Assembly (NCBI GenBank): GCA_008638375.1
Contig: CM018035.1
Coordinates: 5,453,077-5,517,076 of the forward strand
Reading direction: 5' to 3'
From: Nyssa sinensis
Taxonomy: Eukaryota; Streptophyta; Magnoliopsida; Cornales; Nyssaceae
Length of the DNA: 64,000 nt
Both the position numbers and the translations under genes were made by a program. Numbering within the stretch: the stretch's first letter is position 1; every line of letters begins with the position of its first letter. The notes below the pieces were generated by a model. That model had not been told where the DNA came from, did not search any database, and saw nothing but the letters and a program-made list of their open reading frames with translations. Shown here piece after piece: positions 11,475-23,032 of this stretch.

Positions 11475-14400
11475 ATGGGCTTTGATGTTGGAAATTCTGA
11501 CTCCCAACCTGTTTCTCAATCTCAATACAAGAAAAGAAAACTTTCCCTGGACAGTGCAGGTTCATCATGTCAAGTTTTGTTTGGGGTTGAAGCTTCCTTA
11601 CCCACTTTGCGATGTTCTGATTATTTTATAAAACCTTGCTTGAGTGAATTAGCCACTTGGGAACTCATGGATCCAGGTTATTGTAGCCGAGTTCCAGATT
11701 TTACTGTTGGAAGGTCTGGTTATGGATGTGTCAAATTTATTGGGGAGACTGATGTTAGGGGGTTGGATTTAGATCAAATTATCAAGTTTGGTAGGCATGA
11801 TATAGTTGTATATGAAGATGAAAGTGCAAAGCCTATGGTTGGTCAGGGCCTTAACAAGGCAGCTGAAGTAACTTTGATGCTGCAAATAAGATGTTCAACA
11901 GATTATAGAGAGGAGCAACTAAGAGAAGTCGTGAGGAAATTGAGGCTCAGCACAGAGAGACAGGGGGCCTGCTTCATTTCATTTGACCTATCAAACGGTG
12001 AATGGAAATTCTCCGTCCGTCATTTTAGCAGATTTGGATTGAGCGAAGACGATGAAGAAGATATCGCAATGGATGATGTGGCTGCAGAAGTTCAAAATCC
12101 TGTGGAGATGAATGACAGTGAGGTTTCTGATGCTGATGTTGATGAAGAAACTGCAATAGTGGATCCAACTTTGCTGTCACATTCTCTCCCAGCTCATCTT
12201 GGTCTTGATCCTGTCAAGATGAAAGAAATGCAAATGTTGATGTTTCCTGCAGATGAAGAGGAAACTGATGATTTCAATGGGATGCCTTCAAATCAGAAAC
12301 TACCCTTAAGTAACAGATATACAAGATCTCCTTTACAACATTCAACTCGGAAGGCAATCCATAAATCTAGTCCCCCTATAGTACGAAAAACCCCATTAGC
12401 TTTGCTGGACTACAACCCTAGTAGTTTTGACTCAAGCTCTCCTGGAACCATTTTAATGGCCCAACAAAATAAGGGCCTTCCTCTGAGGACAACAAAGGTA
12501 GAGGGTTTCAAGATGGCCCTCAAGCATGAAACACCAATAACTGGAAGCTATTCTCGCAATATAGTTGATGCTGCATTGTTCATGGGTAGGTCATTCTGTG
12601 TAGGGTGGGGTCCTAATGGTGTCCTTGTTCACACTGGTGCACCCGTTGGTAGCAATGACCCTCAGAATGTGTCATCTTCTGTAATCAACTTAGAAAAGGT
12701 TGCAATAGATAAGGTTGTTAGAGATGAAAATAACAAAGTCAGAGAGGAACTTATTGATTTTTGTTTTCAATCTCCATTAAATCTTCACAAGGCAATAAGT
12801 CATGAAACACACGAAGTTGAAGTTGGCTCCTTCAAACTAAAGCTTCAAAAACTTGTTTCCAATCGCTTGATGCTTCCAGAGATTTGCAGGAGCTATATAG
12901 GAATTATAGAGAAGCAGCTGGAGGTTACTGGGTTATCGTCTTCTACTCGGGTGGTTTTGATGCACCAAGTAATGGTCTGGGAACTAATAAAGGTTCTTTT
13001 TTCTGCTAGGGAAATGAGTGGGCAATCAAAGTCCGTGGGAGCTGATAATGAGGAAGAAATGATGCATGACAGGAAAGAAGGTCCCCCAGAAGTTGACCTG
13101 GAAGCACTTCCTTTAATTCCGGAGAGCAGAGTTTAGTTATTGGTTGCAAGAGAGTGTTTGCCACCGGGTGCAAGACGAAGTGAGTTCCTTGAGCGAGTCA
13201 AGTGATTTAGAACACATATTCTTACTCCTAACTGGGAGACAGCTGGATGCAGCTGTAGAATTGGCTGCTTCTAGAGGAGATGTTAGACTGGCTTGTTTGT
13301 TGAGCCAGGCTGGTGGGTCCACTGTCAATCGTTCTGATATTGCTCAGCAGCTTGAACTTTGGAGAATCAATGGGTTAGACTTCAATTTTATTGAAAAAGG
13401 CAGGATAAGGCTTTATGAGTTGCTTGCTGGCAATATTCATGGTGCTTTGCATGACGTAAAAGTTGACTGGAAGAGATTCCTAGGATCGTTGATGTGGTAT
13501 CAGCTCCCTCCTGACACTTCATTGCCCATTGTCTTTCACACTTATCAGCAGCTTCTTGATGAGGGAAGGGCCCCATATCCAATTCCAGTTTACATTGATG
13601 AAGGACCAGTGGAAGAGGCTGTGAATTGGAGCCCGGATGAACATCTTGACCTTGCATATCATCTTATGCTTCTTCACGCCAACGGAGAGCATGAATTTGG
13701 TTCTCTGAAGACCATGTTTAGTGCCTTTGCTTCAACGTATGATCCACTTGATTACCATATGATCTGGCATCAGCGTGCAGTGTTAGAAGCAGTCGGCACT
13801 TTCAGTTCCAATGATCTTCATGTTCTTGACATGGGACTTGTTTCCCAGCTGCTGTGTCTGGGACAATGTCACTGGGCCATTTATGTGATACTTCATATGC
13901 CCCATCGTGAAGATTTTCCGTATCTCCAGCCTATTCTTATTAGGGAAATCTTGTTCCAGTATTGTGAGGCTTGGAATAAGCAAGAATCACAGCGCCAGTT
14001 TATTGAGGACTTGGGCGTTCCTTCAGAATGGTTGCATGAGGCTATGGTATTTTTTGATTTCTTTCATTGATCGTACCCTTTCATTTTGCCCTTCAGTTTA
14101 CCTGTCTTTTATTTTATTTTACTGGGATGCTATAAAATTGGTAGCTATGAAATGTGGGCTGCACCAATCTTTGGTTAGTTTTTTATACAGGCACATTTGG
14201 GATTGTATTCCATCATACTGGGATACTGCAGGGGTATAGTTAGAATTTTTTTTTTTTTTTGGGGGGGTTCGTATTACAATTTTCACATAAGAAAGAACAT
14301 GGAAATTAAGTTTTTTTTGCATATGAAAAAAATTTCGATAAACAATGAGTGTTCAATGTGGTCACTAAGTGAAACAATAGCCTTGCGTATTGAACCATTG

Positions 14401-17400
14401 AAAAGACCGAGAGAATTAGGGCTATTCTAACCAGACAAAAAGTTAGACTTCTGAGTCCATATATAGAAAAATTTGTACTGATTTATTAACAGGGGGTTTT
14501 ACTTTGTGAGATTCATAGTATCATTAAATTCAAGAAAATAATTACCTAAATTAATTTAAGTTTTTTTTATAATACTAGTCGTACAATTTAATAAGGTCGC
14601 AACGTTTTAAACAAAAATATTATAATACTACTAGCGCAATTTAATAAGGAAACAAATCCTTAAAACATGTATTTCTTCATATTAAATGAGAGAAATTTGG
14701 GGGGGCATCTATACATATTATTACCTATAAATGGGAGTTTGGGAGAACCGTTGGACTTGAACTTACTCACAATTCCTTTGCTAATAAACTTTTATTCTGG
14801 GCATCTCAACAAATCAACTGCAGGTGCCTTCCACTTATGAATGTCATTAATACTGAAATAAAGATCCAGGCTCTCTTATTTAGGTTTCTTTTGGTGGCTG
14901 ATTTTATTTTTGTTCTGTTTATGTGCAGGCAGTATATTTTAATTACTATGGAAATCTCTCCGAGGCCCTCGAACACTTTCTTGAATGTGCAAGTTGGCAA
15001 AAAGCACACTCAATTTTCATTTCAGTTGTTCATTCTTTGTTCTTATCAGGTGAAAATCAACCCTCTTAGTTGTGTGTACCATATTGATTTGTATTACTCC
15101 ATTATTGTACCAGTTGTTGGGGATACTGTGATTCATTCTGTGGATTGTTTTATGATACATTGTCTTCTGCAAAACAGAGATGTTGGAACTAGCATAATGG
15201 AAAGACTATTTTTTTTGTAACATATTAGCATCAATGAGACTTATAGAGCCATGCTATAGTTTTCTATTAATATATGTTTATATGTATACCCACCAAAGTG
15301 TTTATAATGCGGCCATGCATATTGGCTTCTGTTGAGAGCTTGATATACATTGTTAGTCCATTCTCTAACAGCTTAAGCTTTTGGAGCAACTGGTGATCTA
15401 ATATGGTATCAGAGTCCTTGGTTGTGAAAGGTCTTAGGTTCAAGTCTTTCAATTTGCATTTGCATTATCTTCTACTTCGCAATTGTCTTTGATTTTTTTG
15501 CCTCTCCACATGCGAGTCCGGAGTCGTACGTAAGGGTAGTGTTGAGAGCTTGATATGCATTGTTGGCCCATTATATAACAGTTTAAGCTTTTGGAGCAAC
15601 TGGTGATTTAACAACTTCCAGTCTTAAAAACTGGGATCAAAAAGAGGTACTTTTAGTTGAGCATTTCTCTGGGATACCATGTAGGGCTGGCAATCTCAAC
15701 CTAGAGTTGCCAACTAACCCAAGATGAAAGGGGTTGGATTGGGGATCCCTGCCAATGCAATCATAAGTTTATTACATTTTTCTTTATAAGTTTAACTTTT
15801 ATTATATGTTAACATCATTTTGTTTTATTTTATTTTTAAAAATTATTTTTTTAATTATAGATGGGTTGATTTGATTATAAACAGTTTGATAAGTAATCCC
15901 TAACATTATGGGAGTGTGAACAATATTAGGATATTAAATTATTTAGTTTGATCTTAATAACTTGTTTTATTATTAATTCTAGTGAATTTTAAAAGGATTT
16001 AAATGTTCATAAAATGAAGGTCATTTACACATTCATATGTTATTATATGTTTTTTTTTTTCCCTATCTTCTTCCCCTCTTTTCTTTACACCAAAGCATCC
16101 CCAATCCATTTTGACTCTAGACTAATCCTTGCACCCACGTGCAATCACCACAATATCATACTCTCTTTTCCTCATCTTTATTTTCCCCTCCTCTCAAGTT
16201 CTACAGTCATTGATTTCTAAACAACTTTGATCCTTTTGGAAGGGCTGGAATAATTCATCCATATGGGAACATGGCAATGAAGGCATTTAGTCTTCAAATG
16301 ATTTTGTGCAGGTGACTATAGTTGAGGTCAGGGAACTTATTTGATTTCTATAAAAGACCATATAAAGCCGTTACCTAGTGATCATCTCGTCAATAAGGGT
16401 ACTATAGATTGGGTACAAACTACAAACGCTATAGTATGTATCTCGTACTTGTGCATTAAGAATAAATGCATACACATTGATCTAGCACTCCTGTATCACC
16501 ATTATTTCAATCATAATAGTAATTTTCATTGTTAGTTCATTGTTTCCCTTGCTTTTGTATCTTGAGACTTATACTTGCTTTCAACTGAGACTTCTATTTC
16601 TTTATCTATAGCCGCTTCTTGTTCCATTAATGCAGTTGCTTCTTCTTATCAGTTTGCATAATGGAAGATCCCCCTTGCGCCAAAAAGTCTCTCTAGTATC
16701 TGATGTATTTAGGCTAGTTGACATGTTCACCTTAAAATGAATCCACCCTGATCACTTTTCTTTTTCTGCCCTAACATGAATGGTTTGAGGATTGTAGATT
16801 CTGAAACATGTCATCTCATCTCGTACCTTTTCCTCGATTCATGATTGTACATGAAAAATATCTACTCATTATACTTCTTTGACTCTAGTTGGTTCCTCTT
16901 CATGTTAATATGTCCACATATATTTTTTTGATCAGTAAAAGTTAATATATATATATATATATATAAAAGCGCCTGAGAGGGCGAACCCGAATACAAAAAG
17001 GGAAAGACCTTCAAATTATAGCCTCGTGTTCCCCAAAAAAGACATATACCTATCTAAATACAATGAGAATTCTTCTTTTACCAAAAAAATAAAGTAATTT
17101 CAAAAAACAAATCTTTGAATGTCCAAGTCGGCGTCTCTAAGCCATCAAACCCTCTTCTATTCCGTTCCCTCCAAATACACCATAACAAACGAAGGGGAGC
17201 CATTTTCCAAGCCGGCTTTAAGTCCTTCCGTTTGCAGTTGCATTTCCAACCCAGGAGAACTTCACGAACTGAAGCTGGCATCACCCATTTTATTCCGAAG
17301 ATGGAAAATACCAAACCCCATGCGTCACTGGCCTCCTTGCAATGAATCAAAAGGTGGTCAATTGTTTCCTCTGTTCCTTACGCATGTAGCACCTACTAGG

Positions 17401-20400
17401 AAACTAGGAAGCCTCTCCTCTTGAGAATATGCCCCGTAAGAATGGCCCCCCAAGCTGGCAACCCAACAAAAAGAACAACTTTTTTTGGAATCTTTGACTT
17501 CCATATCAGCTGCAATGGAAAAGAAGTATGTCCACATATATGAACCTATCCAAAAATAAAATAAAAAATCCACATATATGAAACCTTAGTTGCAGGAATT
17601 TTTTAAGTTAAGTGATGAGTTCTGCTCAAGCCACAAGGATTGTTGATTTTGCATTTTCAAATGGAAAACCCTGTAAGGCCTGAATGCTCTTATGTCTGAA
17701 TTGTGTTTTTGTTATGATGAAACCTTGAAGTGACTAGAAACATGTTTCAGTTACAGAGAAAGGTCAATTTTTTCATGCAAAGACTGGTCATAATATAGGT
17801 AAGTGACATGACTGCATTATAACTGCAAAATTTAACAAAATTTTTTGTTAATCTTTTGATTTAACTGTTCCAAGGAAAGTGCTTGCCTTCTGCTTCGGCT
17901 TTGTGTATATGTTAGAATCTAAAATATTACTCTAGGCAGACTAGGCTGTTGATTGACTAGTGAAGGGACAAAAATCGAAGTGTTTATTAATTATACCATC
18001 TTGAATGCACATAGATGTCTGAAGCGACCTGATAAAAACAAGTAAAGCCTATTGCGCCGATGGTTAACTTCTTTAACATCTTTATCTCTGTTCTGTTAGT
18101 CTTTTATTTTGGGGAGTTGCGTAAGAAGATATATTAGTTTGAGATTTATTACGTTTTACAAATAAGAACTTATATTAGTTATCATTATTTCACTCAAATA
18201 TAGGAGAGAAACATATTGCATAGAATAATGCCAACACATAACTTGGTACCATGTAGTTCCTATAATTAATTACTTTTTACAAATAAGAACTTATATTAGC
18301 TATCAGTATTTCACTCAAATATTGGAGAGAAACATATTGCATAGAATAATGCTGACACATTACTTGGTACCACGTAGTGCCTATAAGGACTGATGTGATA
18401 TATTTAAATGGCTACTGGGTGCAGTTGTTCCATAGGAAGCATTAGAATTTACTAGAGGTACAGTAATCTTAAGTATTTTGTTTAGTCTATATGGGATTAC
18501 ATATACTTGCATGACTTAATAAAACATGGATACCTGTAATCCTAAAATGATGCTAGTTAAGGCACCAGCTGTTAGTTTGAGTTATATCTCTTACTGCTCA
18601 AAGTCCAGGTGTGTGTATGGTACTTATCACCGAAAAAAAAAGTTAATTTAGATCTTCTTAAAAGTTCAGATGCTCAACCCTTAGGGTTGATATGTTGGGA
18701 AGAGGCTTGGGTAACATCCCCAAGGTCTTAGGCTCAATCCCCCCTCCAAGGGTCACTTGCCTATAAAACAAAGGTTCAAATGCTCTTTTTATGTTCAGTA
18801 CTATTTTTTGAAACTTCAAATGTTTTATCACACCAAAATTTGATGTAATAAGGAAAAAAAAAAGTTCTGGAGAAGATATTATTGCAAAAGTATTTACTGT
18901 GTGAATTTTGTATCATATCTGAAAATATTTTCATGTCTCAGTTTTGATTGCTGATATGAAATTTAGGAAATCTATATGGGACTTTTTATTAACTATATAC
19001 CTATCCTTGGCTTTCTTTGTTGGCTCTATCATTTGATTGATTATGTTCCTAGTTTAGCAGTTTAAGTTTTTCTTTCCTATCACACTTAACTATTTTGAGC
19101 GGGACATGATAATTCATTTAATTTCATTTCACATTTTCTTAAATGTAAAATGCCAATTTGAATTTTTTAATTTCATTTTAGAAAATGCAAATGCATTTCG
19201 AAAAAACAGAACTTACCAAAAAAATAAAAAGAGAAAATTTTGTCTTTACATTTTGGACTTCAGTGCCTTAAAAAAAATCCCCATTTTGATTTTGACAGTT
19301 TTATTAATTTGGTTCAAATGGTTGTACCCTCCCATTTATTTGGGGAAAAAATAATATAGTTTTAATTTATACCGGATTCTTCTAGATTTGGTTAATGTGT
19401 ATGTTGGAAGAGAGTGCATTTCTTCAGACACTGTACTTCGGATTGATTTCTTGATGTTTTTAATTTCCTTACACTGGGCAAAGGTTGATGAAAGAGCTTT
19501 GATATTTTAGACAAGAGTTTGTTTCAGATCATCACTTATCAAAAAAAGTTTGTTTCAAATCATGGCACTGTCAAAAATTTGTTCAGATAGTATTGATTAT
19601 GGTTATGATTATGCAGCCAAACACTCGGAGATTTGGAGGCTTTCAACTTCCATGGAAGACCACAAGTCAGAAATTGAAGATTGGGACTTGGGAGCTGGAA
19701 TTTATATTTCATTTTATTTATTAAGAAGTTCCTTGCAGGAAGATAGCAATACCATGAGTGAACTGGTATGAATTATTATTATTTTTTTGAATATATAAAT
19801 AGGCTGTTTGTTTGAATAGAGAGAGCATACCTTGCCCTCTGATATCTTTCATAATGTAGTGGTGGCACAATGAAATTAGATTTAGATGTTGAGGCTTGGC
19901 TGCTTCAAGTCTGAGGTTCTGTCCTCTGCAAAATGTGTGGGTACCCGATCCAGGTCGGAGATAAAAATATTCATGCATGCATATCACGAAGGCAATATTA
20001 GCCTAAGCATTATTCCATTTTGGGAAGAAAGAAAGGAAAAAGAGCAATTCTGTCTGCAGATTGATGCTGTTAGCTACAGTGATCTGAGCTCTGGGATGTT
20101 AATGAAAGGAACTTGATTAGCAGGGAGAAATGTCTTAAAGGCTACTGATAAAAGGAAGAAATGGCTCCAATTTAATGGAACCAGGTGGCTTAGGTTCCAC
20201 TCACCTCAGACTTATTAGATGTGTGTGGTTGGCAGGTGATAGCAAAGGATTAGTCTTGCACCTGAAGATTAACCACTCAAAAAGAACAAAAGTAAAAAAC
20301 AATGTGTGCAGTTGGATTTAAAACATATATGATAGGCTTGAATAACAATGATGTCATATCTGTTAGCATTGGAGAGTGAATTGTTACGAATCTTATGATG

Positions 20401-21636
20401 ACATTTTTCGAAAACAAAGTGAAGTGAAAGTTCAGAATGAAGACCTAGATGTCTGAACTATACTCGAAATTTATTGTGCTAGTCTCTAGACATTCCTTTT
20501 CTACTTTTGAGTTGGCTCTGATGAACTTGTATTCTCTTACAGGAGACTCTCGAGCGCAAAAACGATGCTTGTAGAGACTTCTTTGGTCGCTTAAATGAGT
20601 CTCTGGCAGTTTGGGGTAACAGATTACCAGTGGATTCAAGGTATTATTGTTAATCTCTTTGCTTAAATTCTGGAAAGATGAACACATGCATGTTCACATC
20701 TTATATAAAATTATGTGGCCTCTTTCTTGTGATCTGTTGTTTTAACTCAAAAACATGTATTTGTCTCTATAATCCACCCTTCAGGTAAAATCACAATACA
20801 ATCCCTATCATACAACCGAAACCAGCATCCATGTGATTTACACTTTTTATTGCATGCCTCCCTATATGGAAAAACTGTAGCCCCGTCTCTCTTTTTTTTT
20901 AAATTTTTTTTCCTATCACAGTTTCATTTTTTTTACTGCTGTCTCAAGATTTCCATGCACAGCTGCCATGGGTAAACAATTGTTTTCGAAGCCAGTGCCC
21001 ATGAAGCCTTACATTTACAGTTGGTTGCACTTCGGGCACTCAGCTCTTACTGGGTTGTGTGTTCCATCATCTCCCATCCGAATGCCTCCTCTGAAAGCTA
21101 AATTTCTCTTCATTCCATTCTTATCGAATACTCACTTTCAGTGCTGGCAACTTGTTAGCAACATCTTTAAAATCTTTAAAAAAATAAAAATAAAAATCTT
21201 ATTATTATTGTTGTTGGTTTTTGGACATAAGGAGAGGATGTTGATAACATTTCTTAAGTTCCCATATTTGACACCATTATATGTCCCTTAAAAACATTTT
21301 ATGGTATGTTGCACTTGGTTCCATTTACCAGCTGCTGTTAAATCAGCTCTAAAAAACAAATTGGAGACACAATGTATCATTGTTTCCATTGATGCTGAAA
21401 TCTCTCCGCTCACTAAGCTGTTTAAAAATCCATTTCTCAGAGTGGCGTATTCAAAGATGGCAGAAGAGGTCAGCAATTTGCTTCTCTCTGACAGTGGCGA
21501 GGGTTCAACACGTGGGGTTCAGTTAAGCTGTTTCGACACCATATTTAATGCACCCATCCCTGAAGACCAGAGGTCATGTCATTTACAGGATGCAGTGTCA
21601 CTGTTTACCTGTTATCTTTCAGAGGCAGCCTCATAG
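11475..21636 (+). CDS. NUP96: Nucleoporin NUP96 (SAR3/MOS3/PRE type), single-base frameshift in exon 1
   Basis: NUP96 is a scaffold subunit of the Nup107-160 (Y) complex of the nuclear pore, acting in mRNA export. Coding exons are 11475-14046, 14929-15049, 19617-19765, 20543-20640 and 21441-21636, all with GT...AG borders and consistent phases. The N-terminal autopeptidase (S59) domain spans about residues 43-190 and includes LPTLRCSDYFIKP and the HFS site (H183-F184-S185) in KFSVRHFSRFGL. The C-terminal alpha-helical Nup96 domain starts with WLQESVCHRV and ends near LQDAVSLFTCYLSEAAS. Without the extra base described next, the product would be 1044 aa, close to the Arabidopsis protein. One extra base near 13119-13120 (ATTCCGG where the family needs ATTCGG) shifts the frame and creates a stop at 13134-13136 after 553 aa, while the correct frame resumes immediately. 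It is either a sequencing error or a recent knockout. Introns 2 and 3 hold several retroelements. Confidence 0.93.
13119..13136 (+). other. NUP96: Frameshift site in NUP96
   Basis: Up to 13118 the frame encodes LEALPLI. The extra C gives PESRV and a TAG. Skipping one base restores the family sequence RRAEFSYWLQESVCHRV without a gap. No GT...AG intron fits here. Total exon-1 length is 3n+1, exactly one base too many, while all downstream exon phases agree. Confidence 0.85.
15330..15613 (+). mobile_element. Complete TRIM (terminal-repeat retrotransposon in miniature), 284 bp
   Basis: Two direct repeats of 74 bp (15330-15403 and 15540-15613) both begin TGTTGAGAGCTTGATAT and end AACTGGTGATYTAAYA. 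They differ at 8 positions. Immediately after the first is TGGTATCAGAG (15404-15414), the primer-binding site complementary to the 3' end of initiator methionine tRNA. Immediately before the second is a purine-rich tract AAGGGTAG. The flanks are GCTTC (15325-15329) and ACTTC (15614-15618), a 5-bp target duplication with one mismatch. The ~136-bp interior has no coding capacity, so gag and pol functions must come from another element. LTRs start TG and end CA in the 3' copy; the 5' copy ends TA. Confidence 0.85.
16924..17526 (-). mobile_element. 5'-truncated L1-type LINE with 15-bp target duplication
   Basis: The insertion lies between two identical copies of TATGTCCACATATAT (16909-16923 and 17527-17541). 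On the minus strand it reads into the C-terminal end of a plant LINE polyprotein. The segment at 17350-17078 encodes MIHCKEASDAWGLVFSIFG and later LRLLWCIWRERNRRGFDG, the reverse-transcriptase-associated zinc-binding (zf-RVT) region. A 3' UTR follows and ends ...TTTTACTGATCAAAAAA. An AT microsatellite at 16945-16964 lies in the UTR. The 5' part of the element is missing, as is usual for target-primed reverse transcription. Confidence 0.88.
18145..18386. repeat. 121-bp tandem duplication (two copies)
   Basis: Two adjacent units, 18145-18265 and 18266-18386, share ACAAATAAGAACTTATATTAG, GGAGAGAAACATATTGCATAG and ACTTGGTACCAYGTAGT at a constant offset of 121 bases, with about a dozen differences. 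It lies inside NUP96 intron 2 and is non-coding. Confidence 0.85.
18677..18769 (+). mobile_element. Short SINE-like insertion with 16-bp target duplication
   Basis: The flanks AAAAGTTCAGATGCTC (18661-18676) and AAAGGTTCAAATGCTC (18770-18785) match at 14 of 16 positions. The 93-bp insert contains GGCTCAATCC, close to the internal polymerase III B-box (GGTTCRANNCC), and ends in TATAAAAC. No coding capacity. A clear A-box is not seen, so it may be 5'-truncated. Confidence 0.55.
19533..19546 (+). mobile_element. 14-base retroposon stub between target duplications
   Basis: AGTTTGTTTCAGATCAT (19516-19532) and AGTTTGTTTCAAATCAT (19547-19563) flank only CACTTATCAAAAAA. The structure is what an extreme 5' truncation of a LINE-mobilised RNA would leave. 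The tail matches the 3' ends of the LINEs and SINEs in this window. It lies 53 bases before a NUP96 splice acceptor junction. Confidence 0.6.
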
Positions 21637-23032
21637 TATTCTTTTTCCCTTCTATATTTCAGATTAATTTTGATAGTTTATGTTTGTGAAGGTAAAAGTT
21701 TTGAGTGTCATTGCTTGTCTTGGTTCTAGACACCGGGCAGTGTCAGGTTGTATCATTAACCCTTTTAATCTTCAGATTCATTTTGTAGTTAGATTTTATT
21801 ATAGTAAAAAGTTGGGTACTATTGGAACGATACAGTGCTACCCCATGATCTAGCCTTGTCCATTGATTTAAATCTATCACTTCCTGTGCTATGTTTTGTT
21901 CAACGGAAAATTCTTGAACTGAAATCTATACATTATTCTACCGGTGTGCTGTGCTTTCTCGATATTTTTATTATGTTATGATTTATTATTTTTAATAGAA
22001 TATTATTAAAAAAATACACCAATGCACGCCCGCCTGCCCGCCGCCGAAAGAGAAGGGATCCAAAGGTTATGCCATTCCTTTTCTGGGCTCTTTAATAATC
22101 AACACCTACCTTTCTACACGGTACATTGCTTGTTAATGTGTGTATACAAATGTGCGGGGGGCAGTATGGAATCACATCTTTAAAATGTGTATTTTTTATA
22201 TTTAATGTATTTTGTGAATAAATTTGTCTTTTCTGTAAATTTATTAATGCTTTTTCAATCATATACTACTTTATCAAATCATTTGAGAAATTATTTGGCA
22301 TATTTTTTTGAGAAGGCTAGTTGCATATTGACATGTGGGTCCAATCTGCCATCTTTTTGTACTTTTTTTCTTTTTTTTAGCAAGAAAAGGAGTGCTCCTA
22401 TTTTTCTTAAAAATAATATTATTTCTAACTAAAATTATAACTAAAAACTTAATATTATTAATAAAGGTTATATAATATACAAACAAATGAACATATCTAT
22501 TATAATAAGACAATAAAGAATATTTTTGTGAAAAATTACTAGTTATTAAATAATAAAATCAGTAATTATTCAACATAAAACAAAATTAATTTTTCACAAA
22601 GTATTAATTAATAAAAAAATTAATTTATTAAATATTAATTACTAAATAATTGAGGGTCGACTGTGCAGCCATCTCATAGTTGCAAAACGGACAAAGCTCC
22701 TCTTTTCCATTTTTCAGACACTTGGCAAATATTCATTGGGGAGAGCCAAACCGGATGTATGAGGACGAGCCACATCCTATCATTTACCACACGTTCAGAT
22801 CATCAGTGGATTTAATCGCCGTCTGATTACAGTGCTACCGTACGCCGCCCACTGGAAATAGGAGTGCGTAGGACGCATCTTATTTCGGACCACCCCCCCC
22901 CCCCCCGGGGCAAGACTTCTCTCTAGCCTCTCCGAATTGGCGCTTTGCAAAAGCTTTCGGGCGACGAAGCTTCGTCCGCTCGGGGGTTTAACGTCAGCCG
23001 ATTCTCTCGCTCTCTCGCTGGAATTCTTCAAG
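21637..23032. other. Intergenic: NUP96 3' region and DCN1-like promoter/leader
   Basis: The first few hundred bases are probably the NUP96 3' UTR. The segment 22180-22660 is very AT-rich. 22800-23032 is G+C-rich and includes a C14 run at 22893-22906 and a leader with TCTCTCGCTCTCTCGC before the ATG at 23033. No other gene is supported. Confidence 0.55.

Larger units (their letters stand above)
15050..19616 (+). other. NUP96: NUP96 intron 2 (4.6 kb), retroelement-rich
   Basis: The donor GTGAAA follows LFLS and the acceptor TTATGCAG precedes the exon beginning AKHSEIW. Inside are the TRIM at 15330-15613, a LINE fragment at 16924-17526, a 121-bp tandem duplication at 18145-18386, a SINE-like insertion at 18677-18769 and a 14-base micro-insertion at 19533-19546. 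I see no extra coding exon. Confidence 0.8.

Noticed and set aside
13130..13150. Treating the NUP96 frame break as a short intron or two adjacent genes
   Set aside because: There is no GT...AG pair that removes one base or 3n+1 bases while keeping the conserved residues on both sides. The family sequence is continuous across the site.
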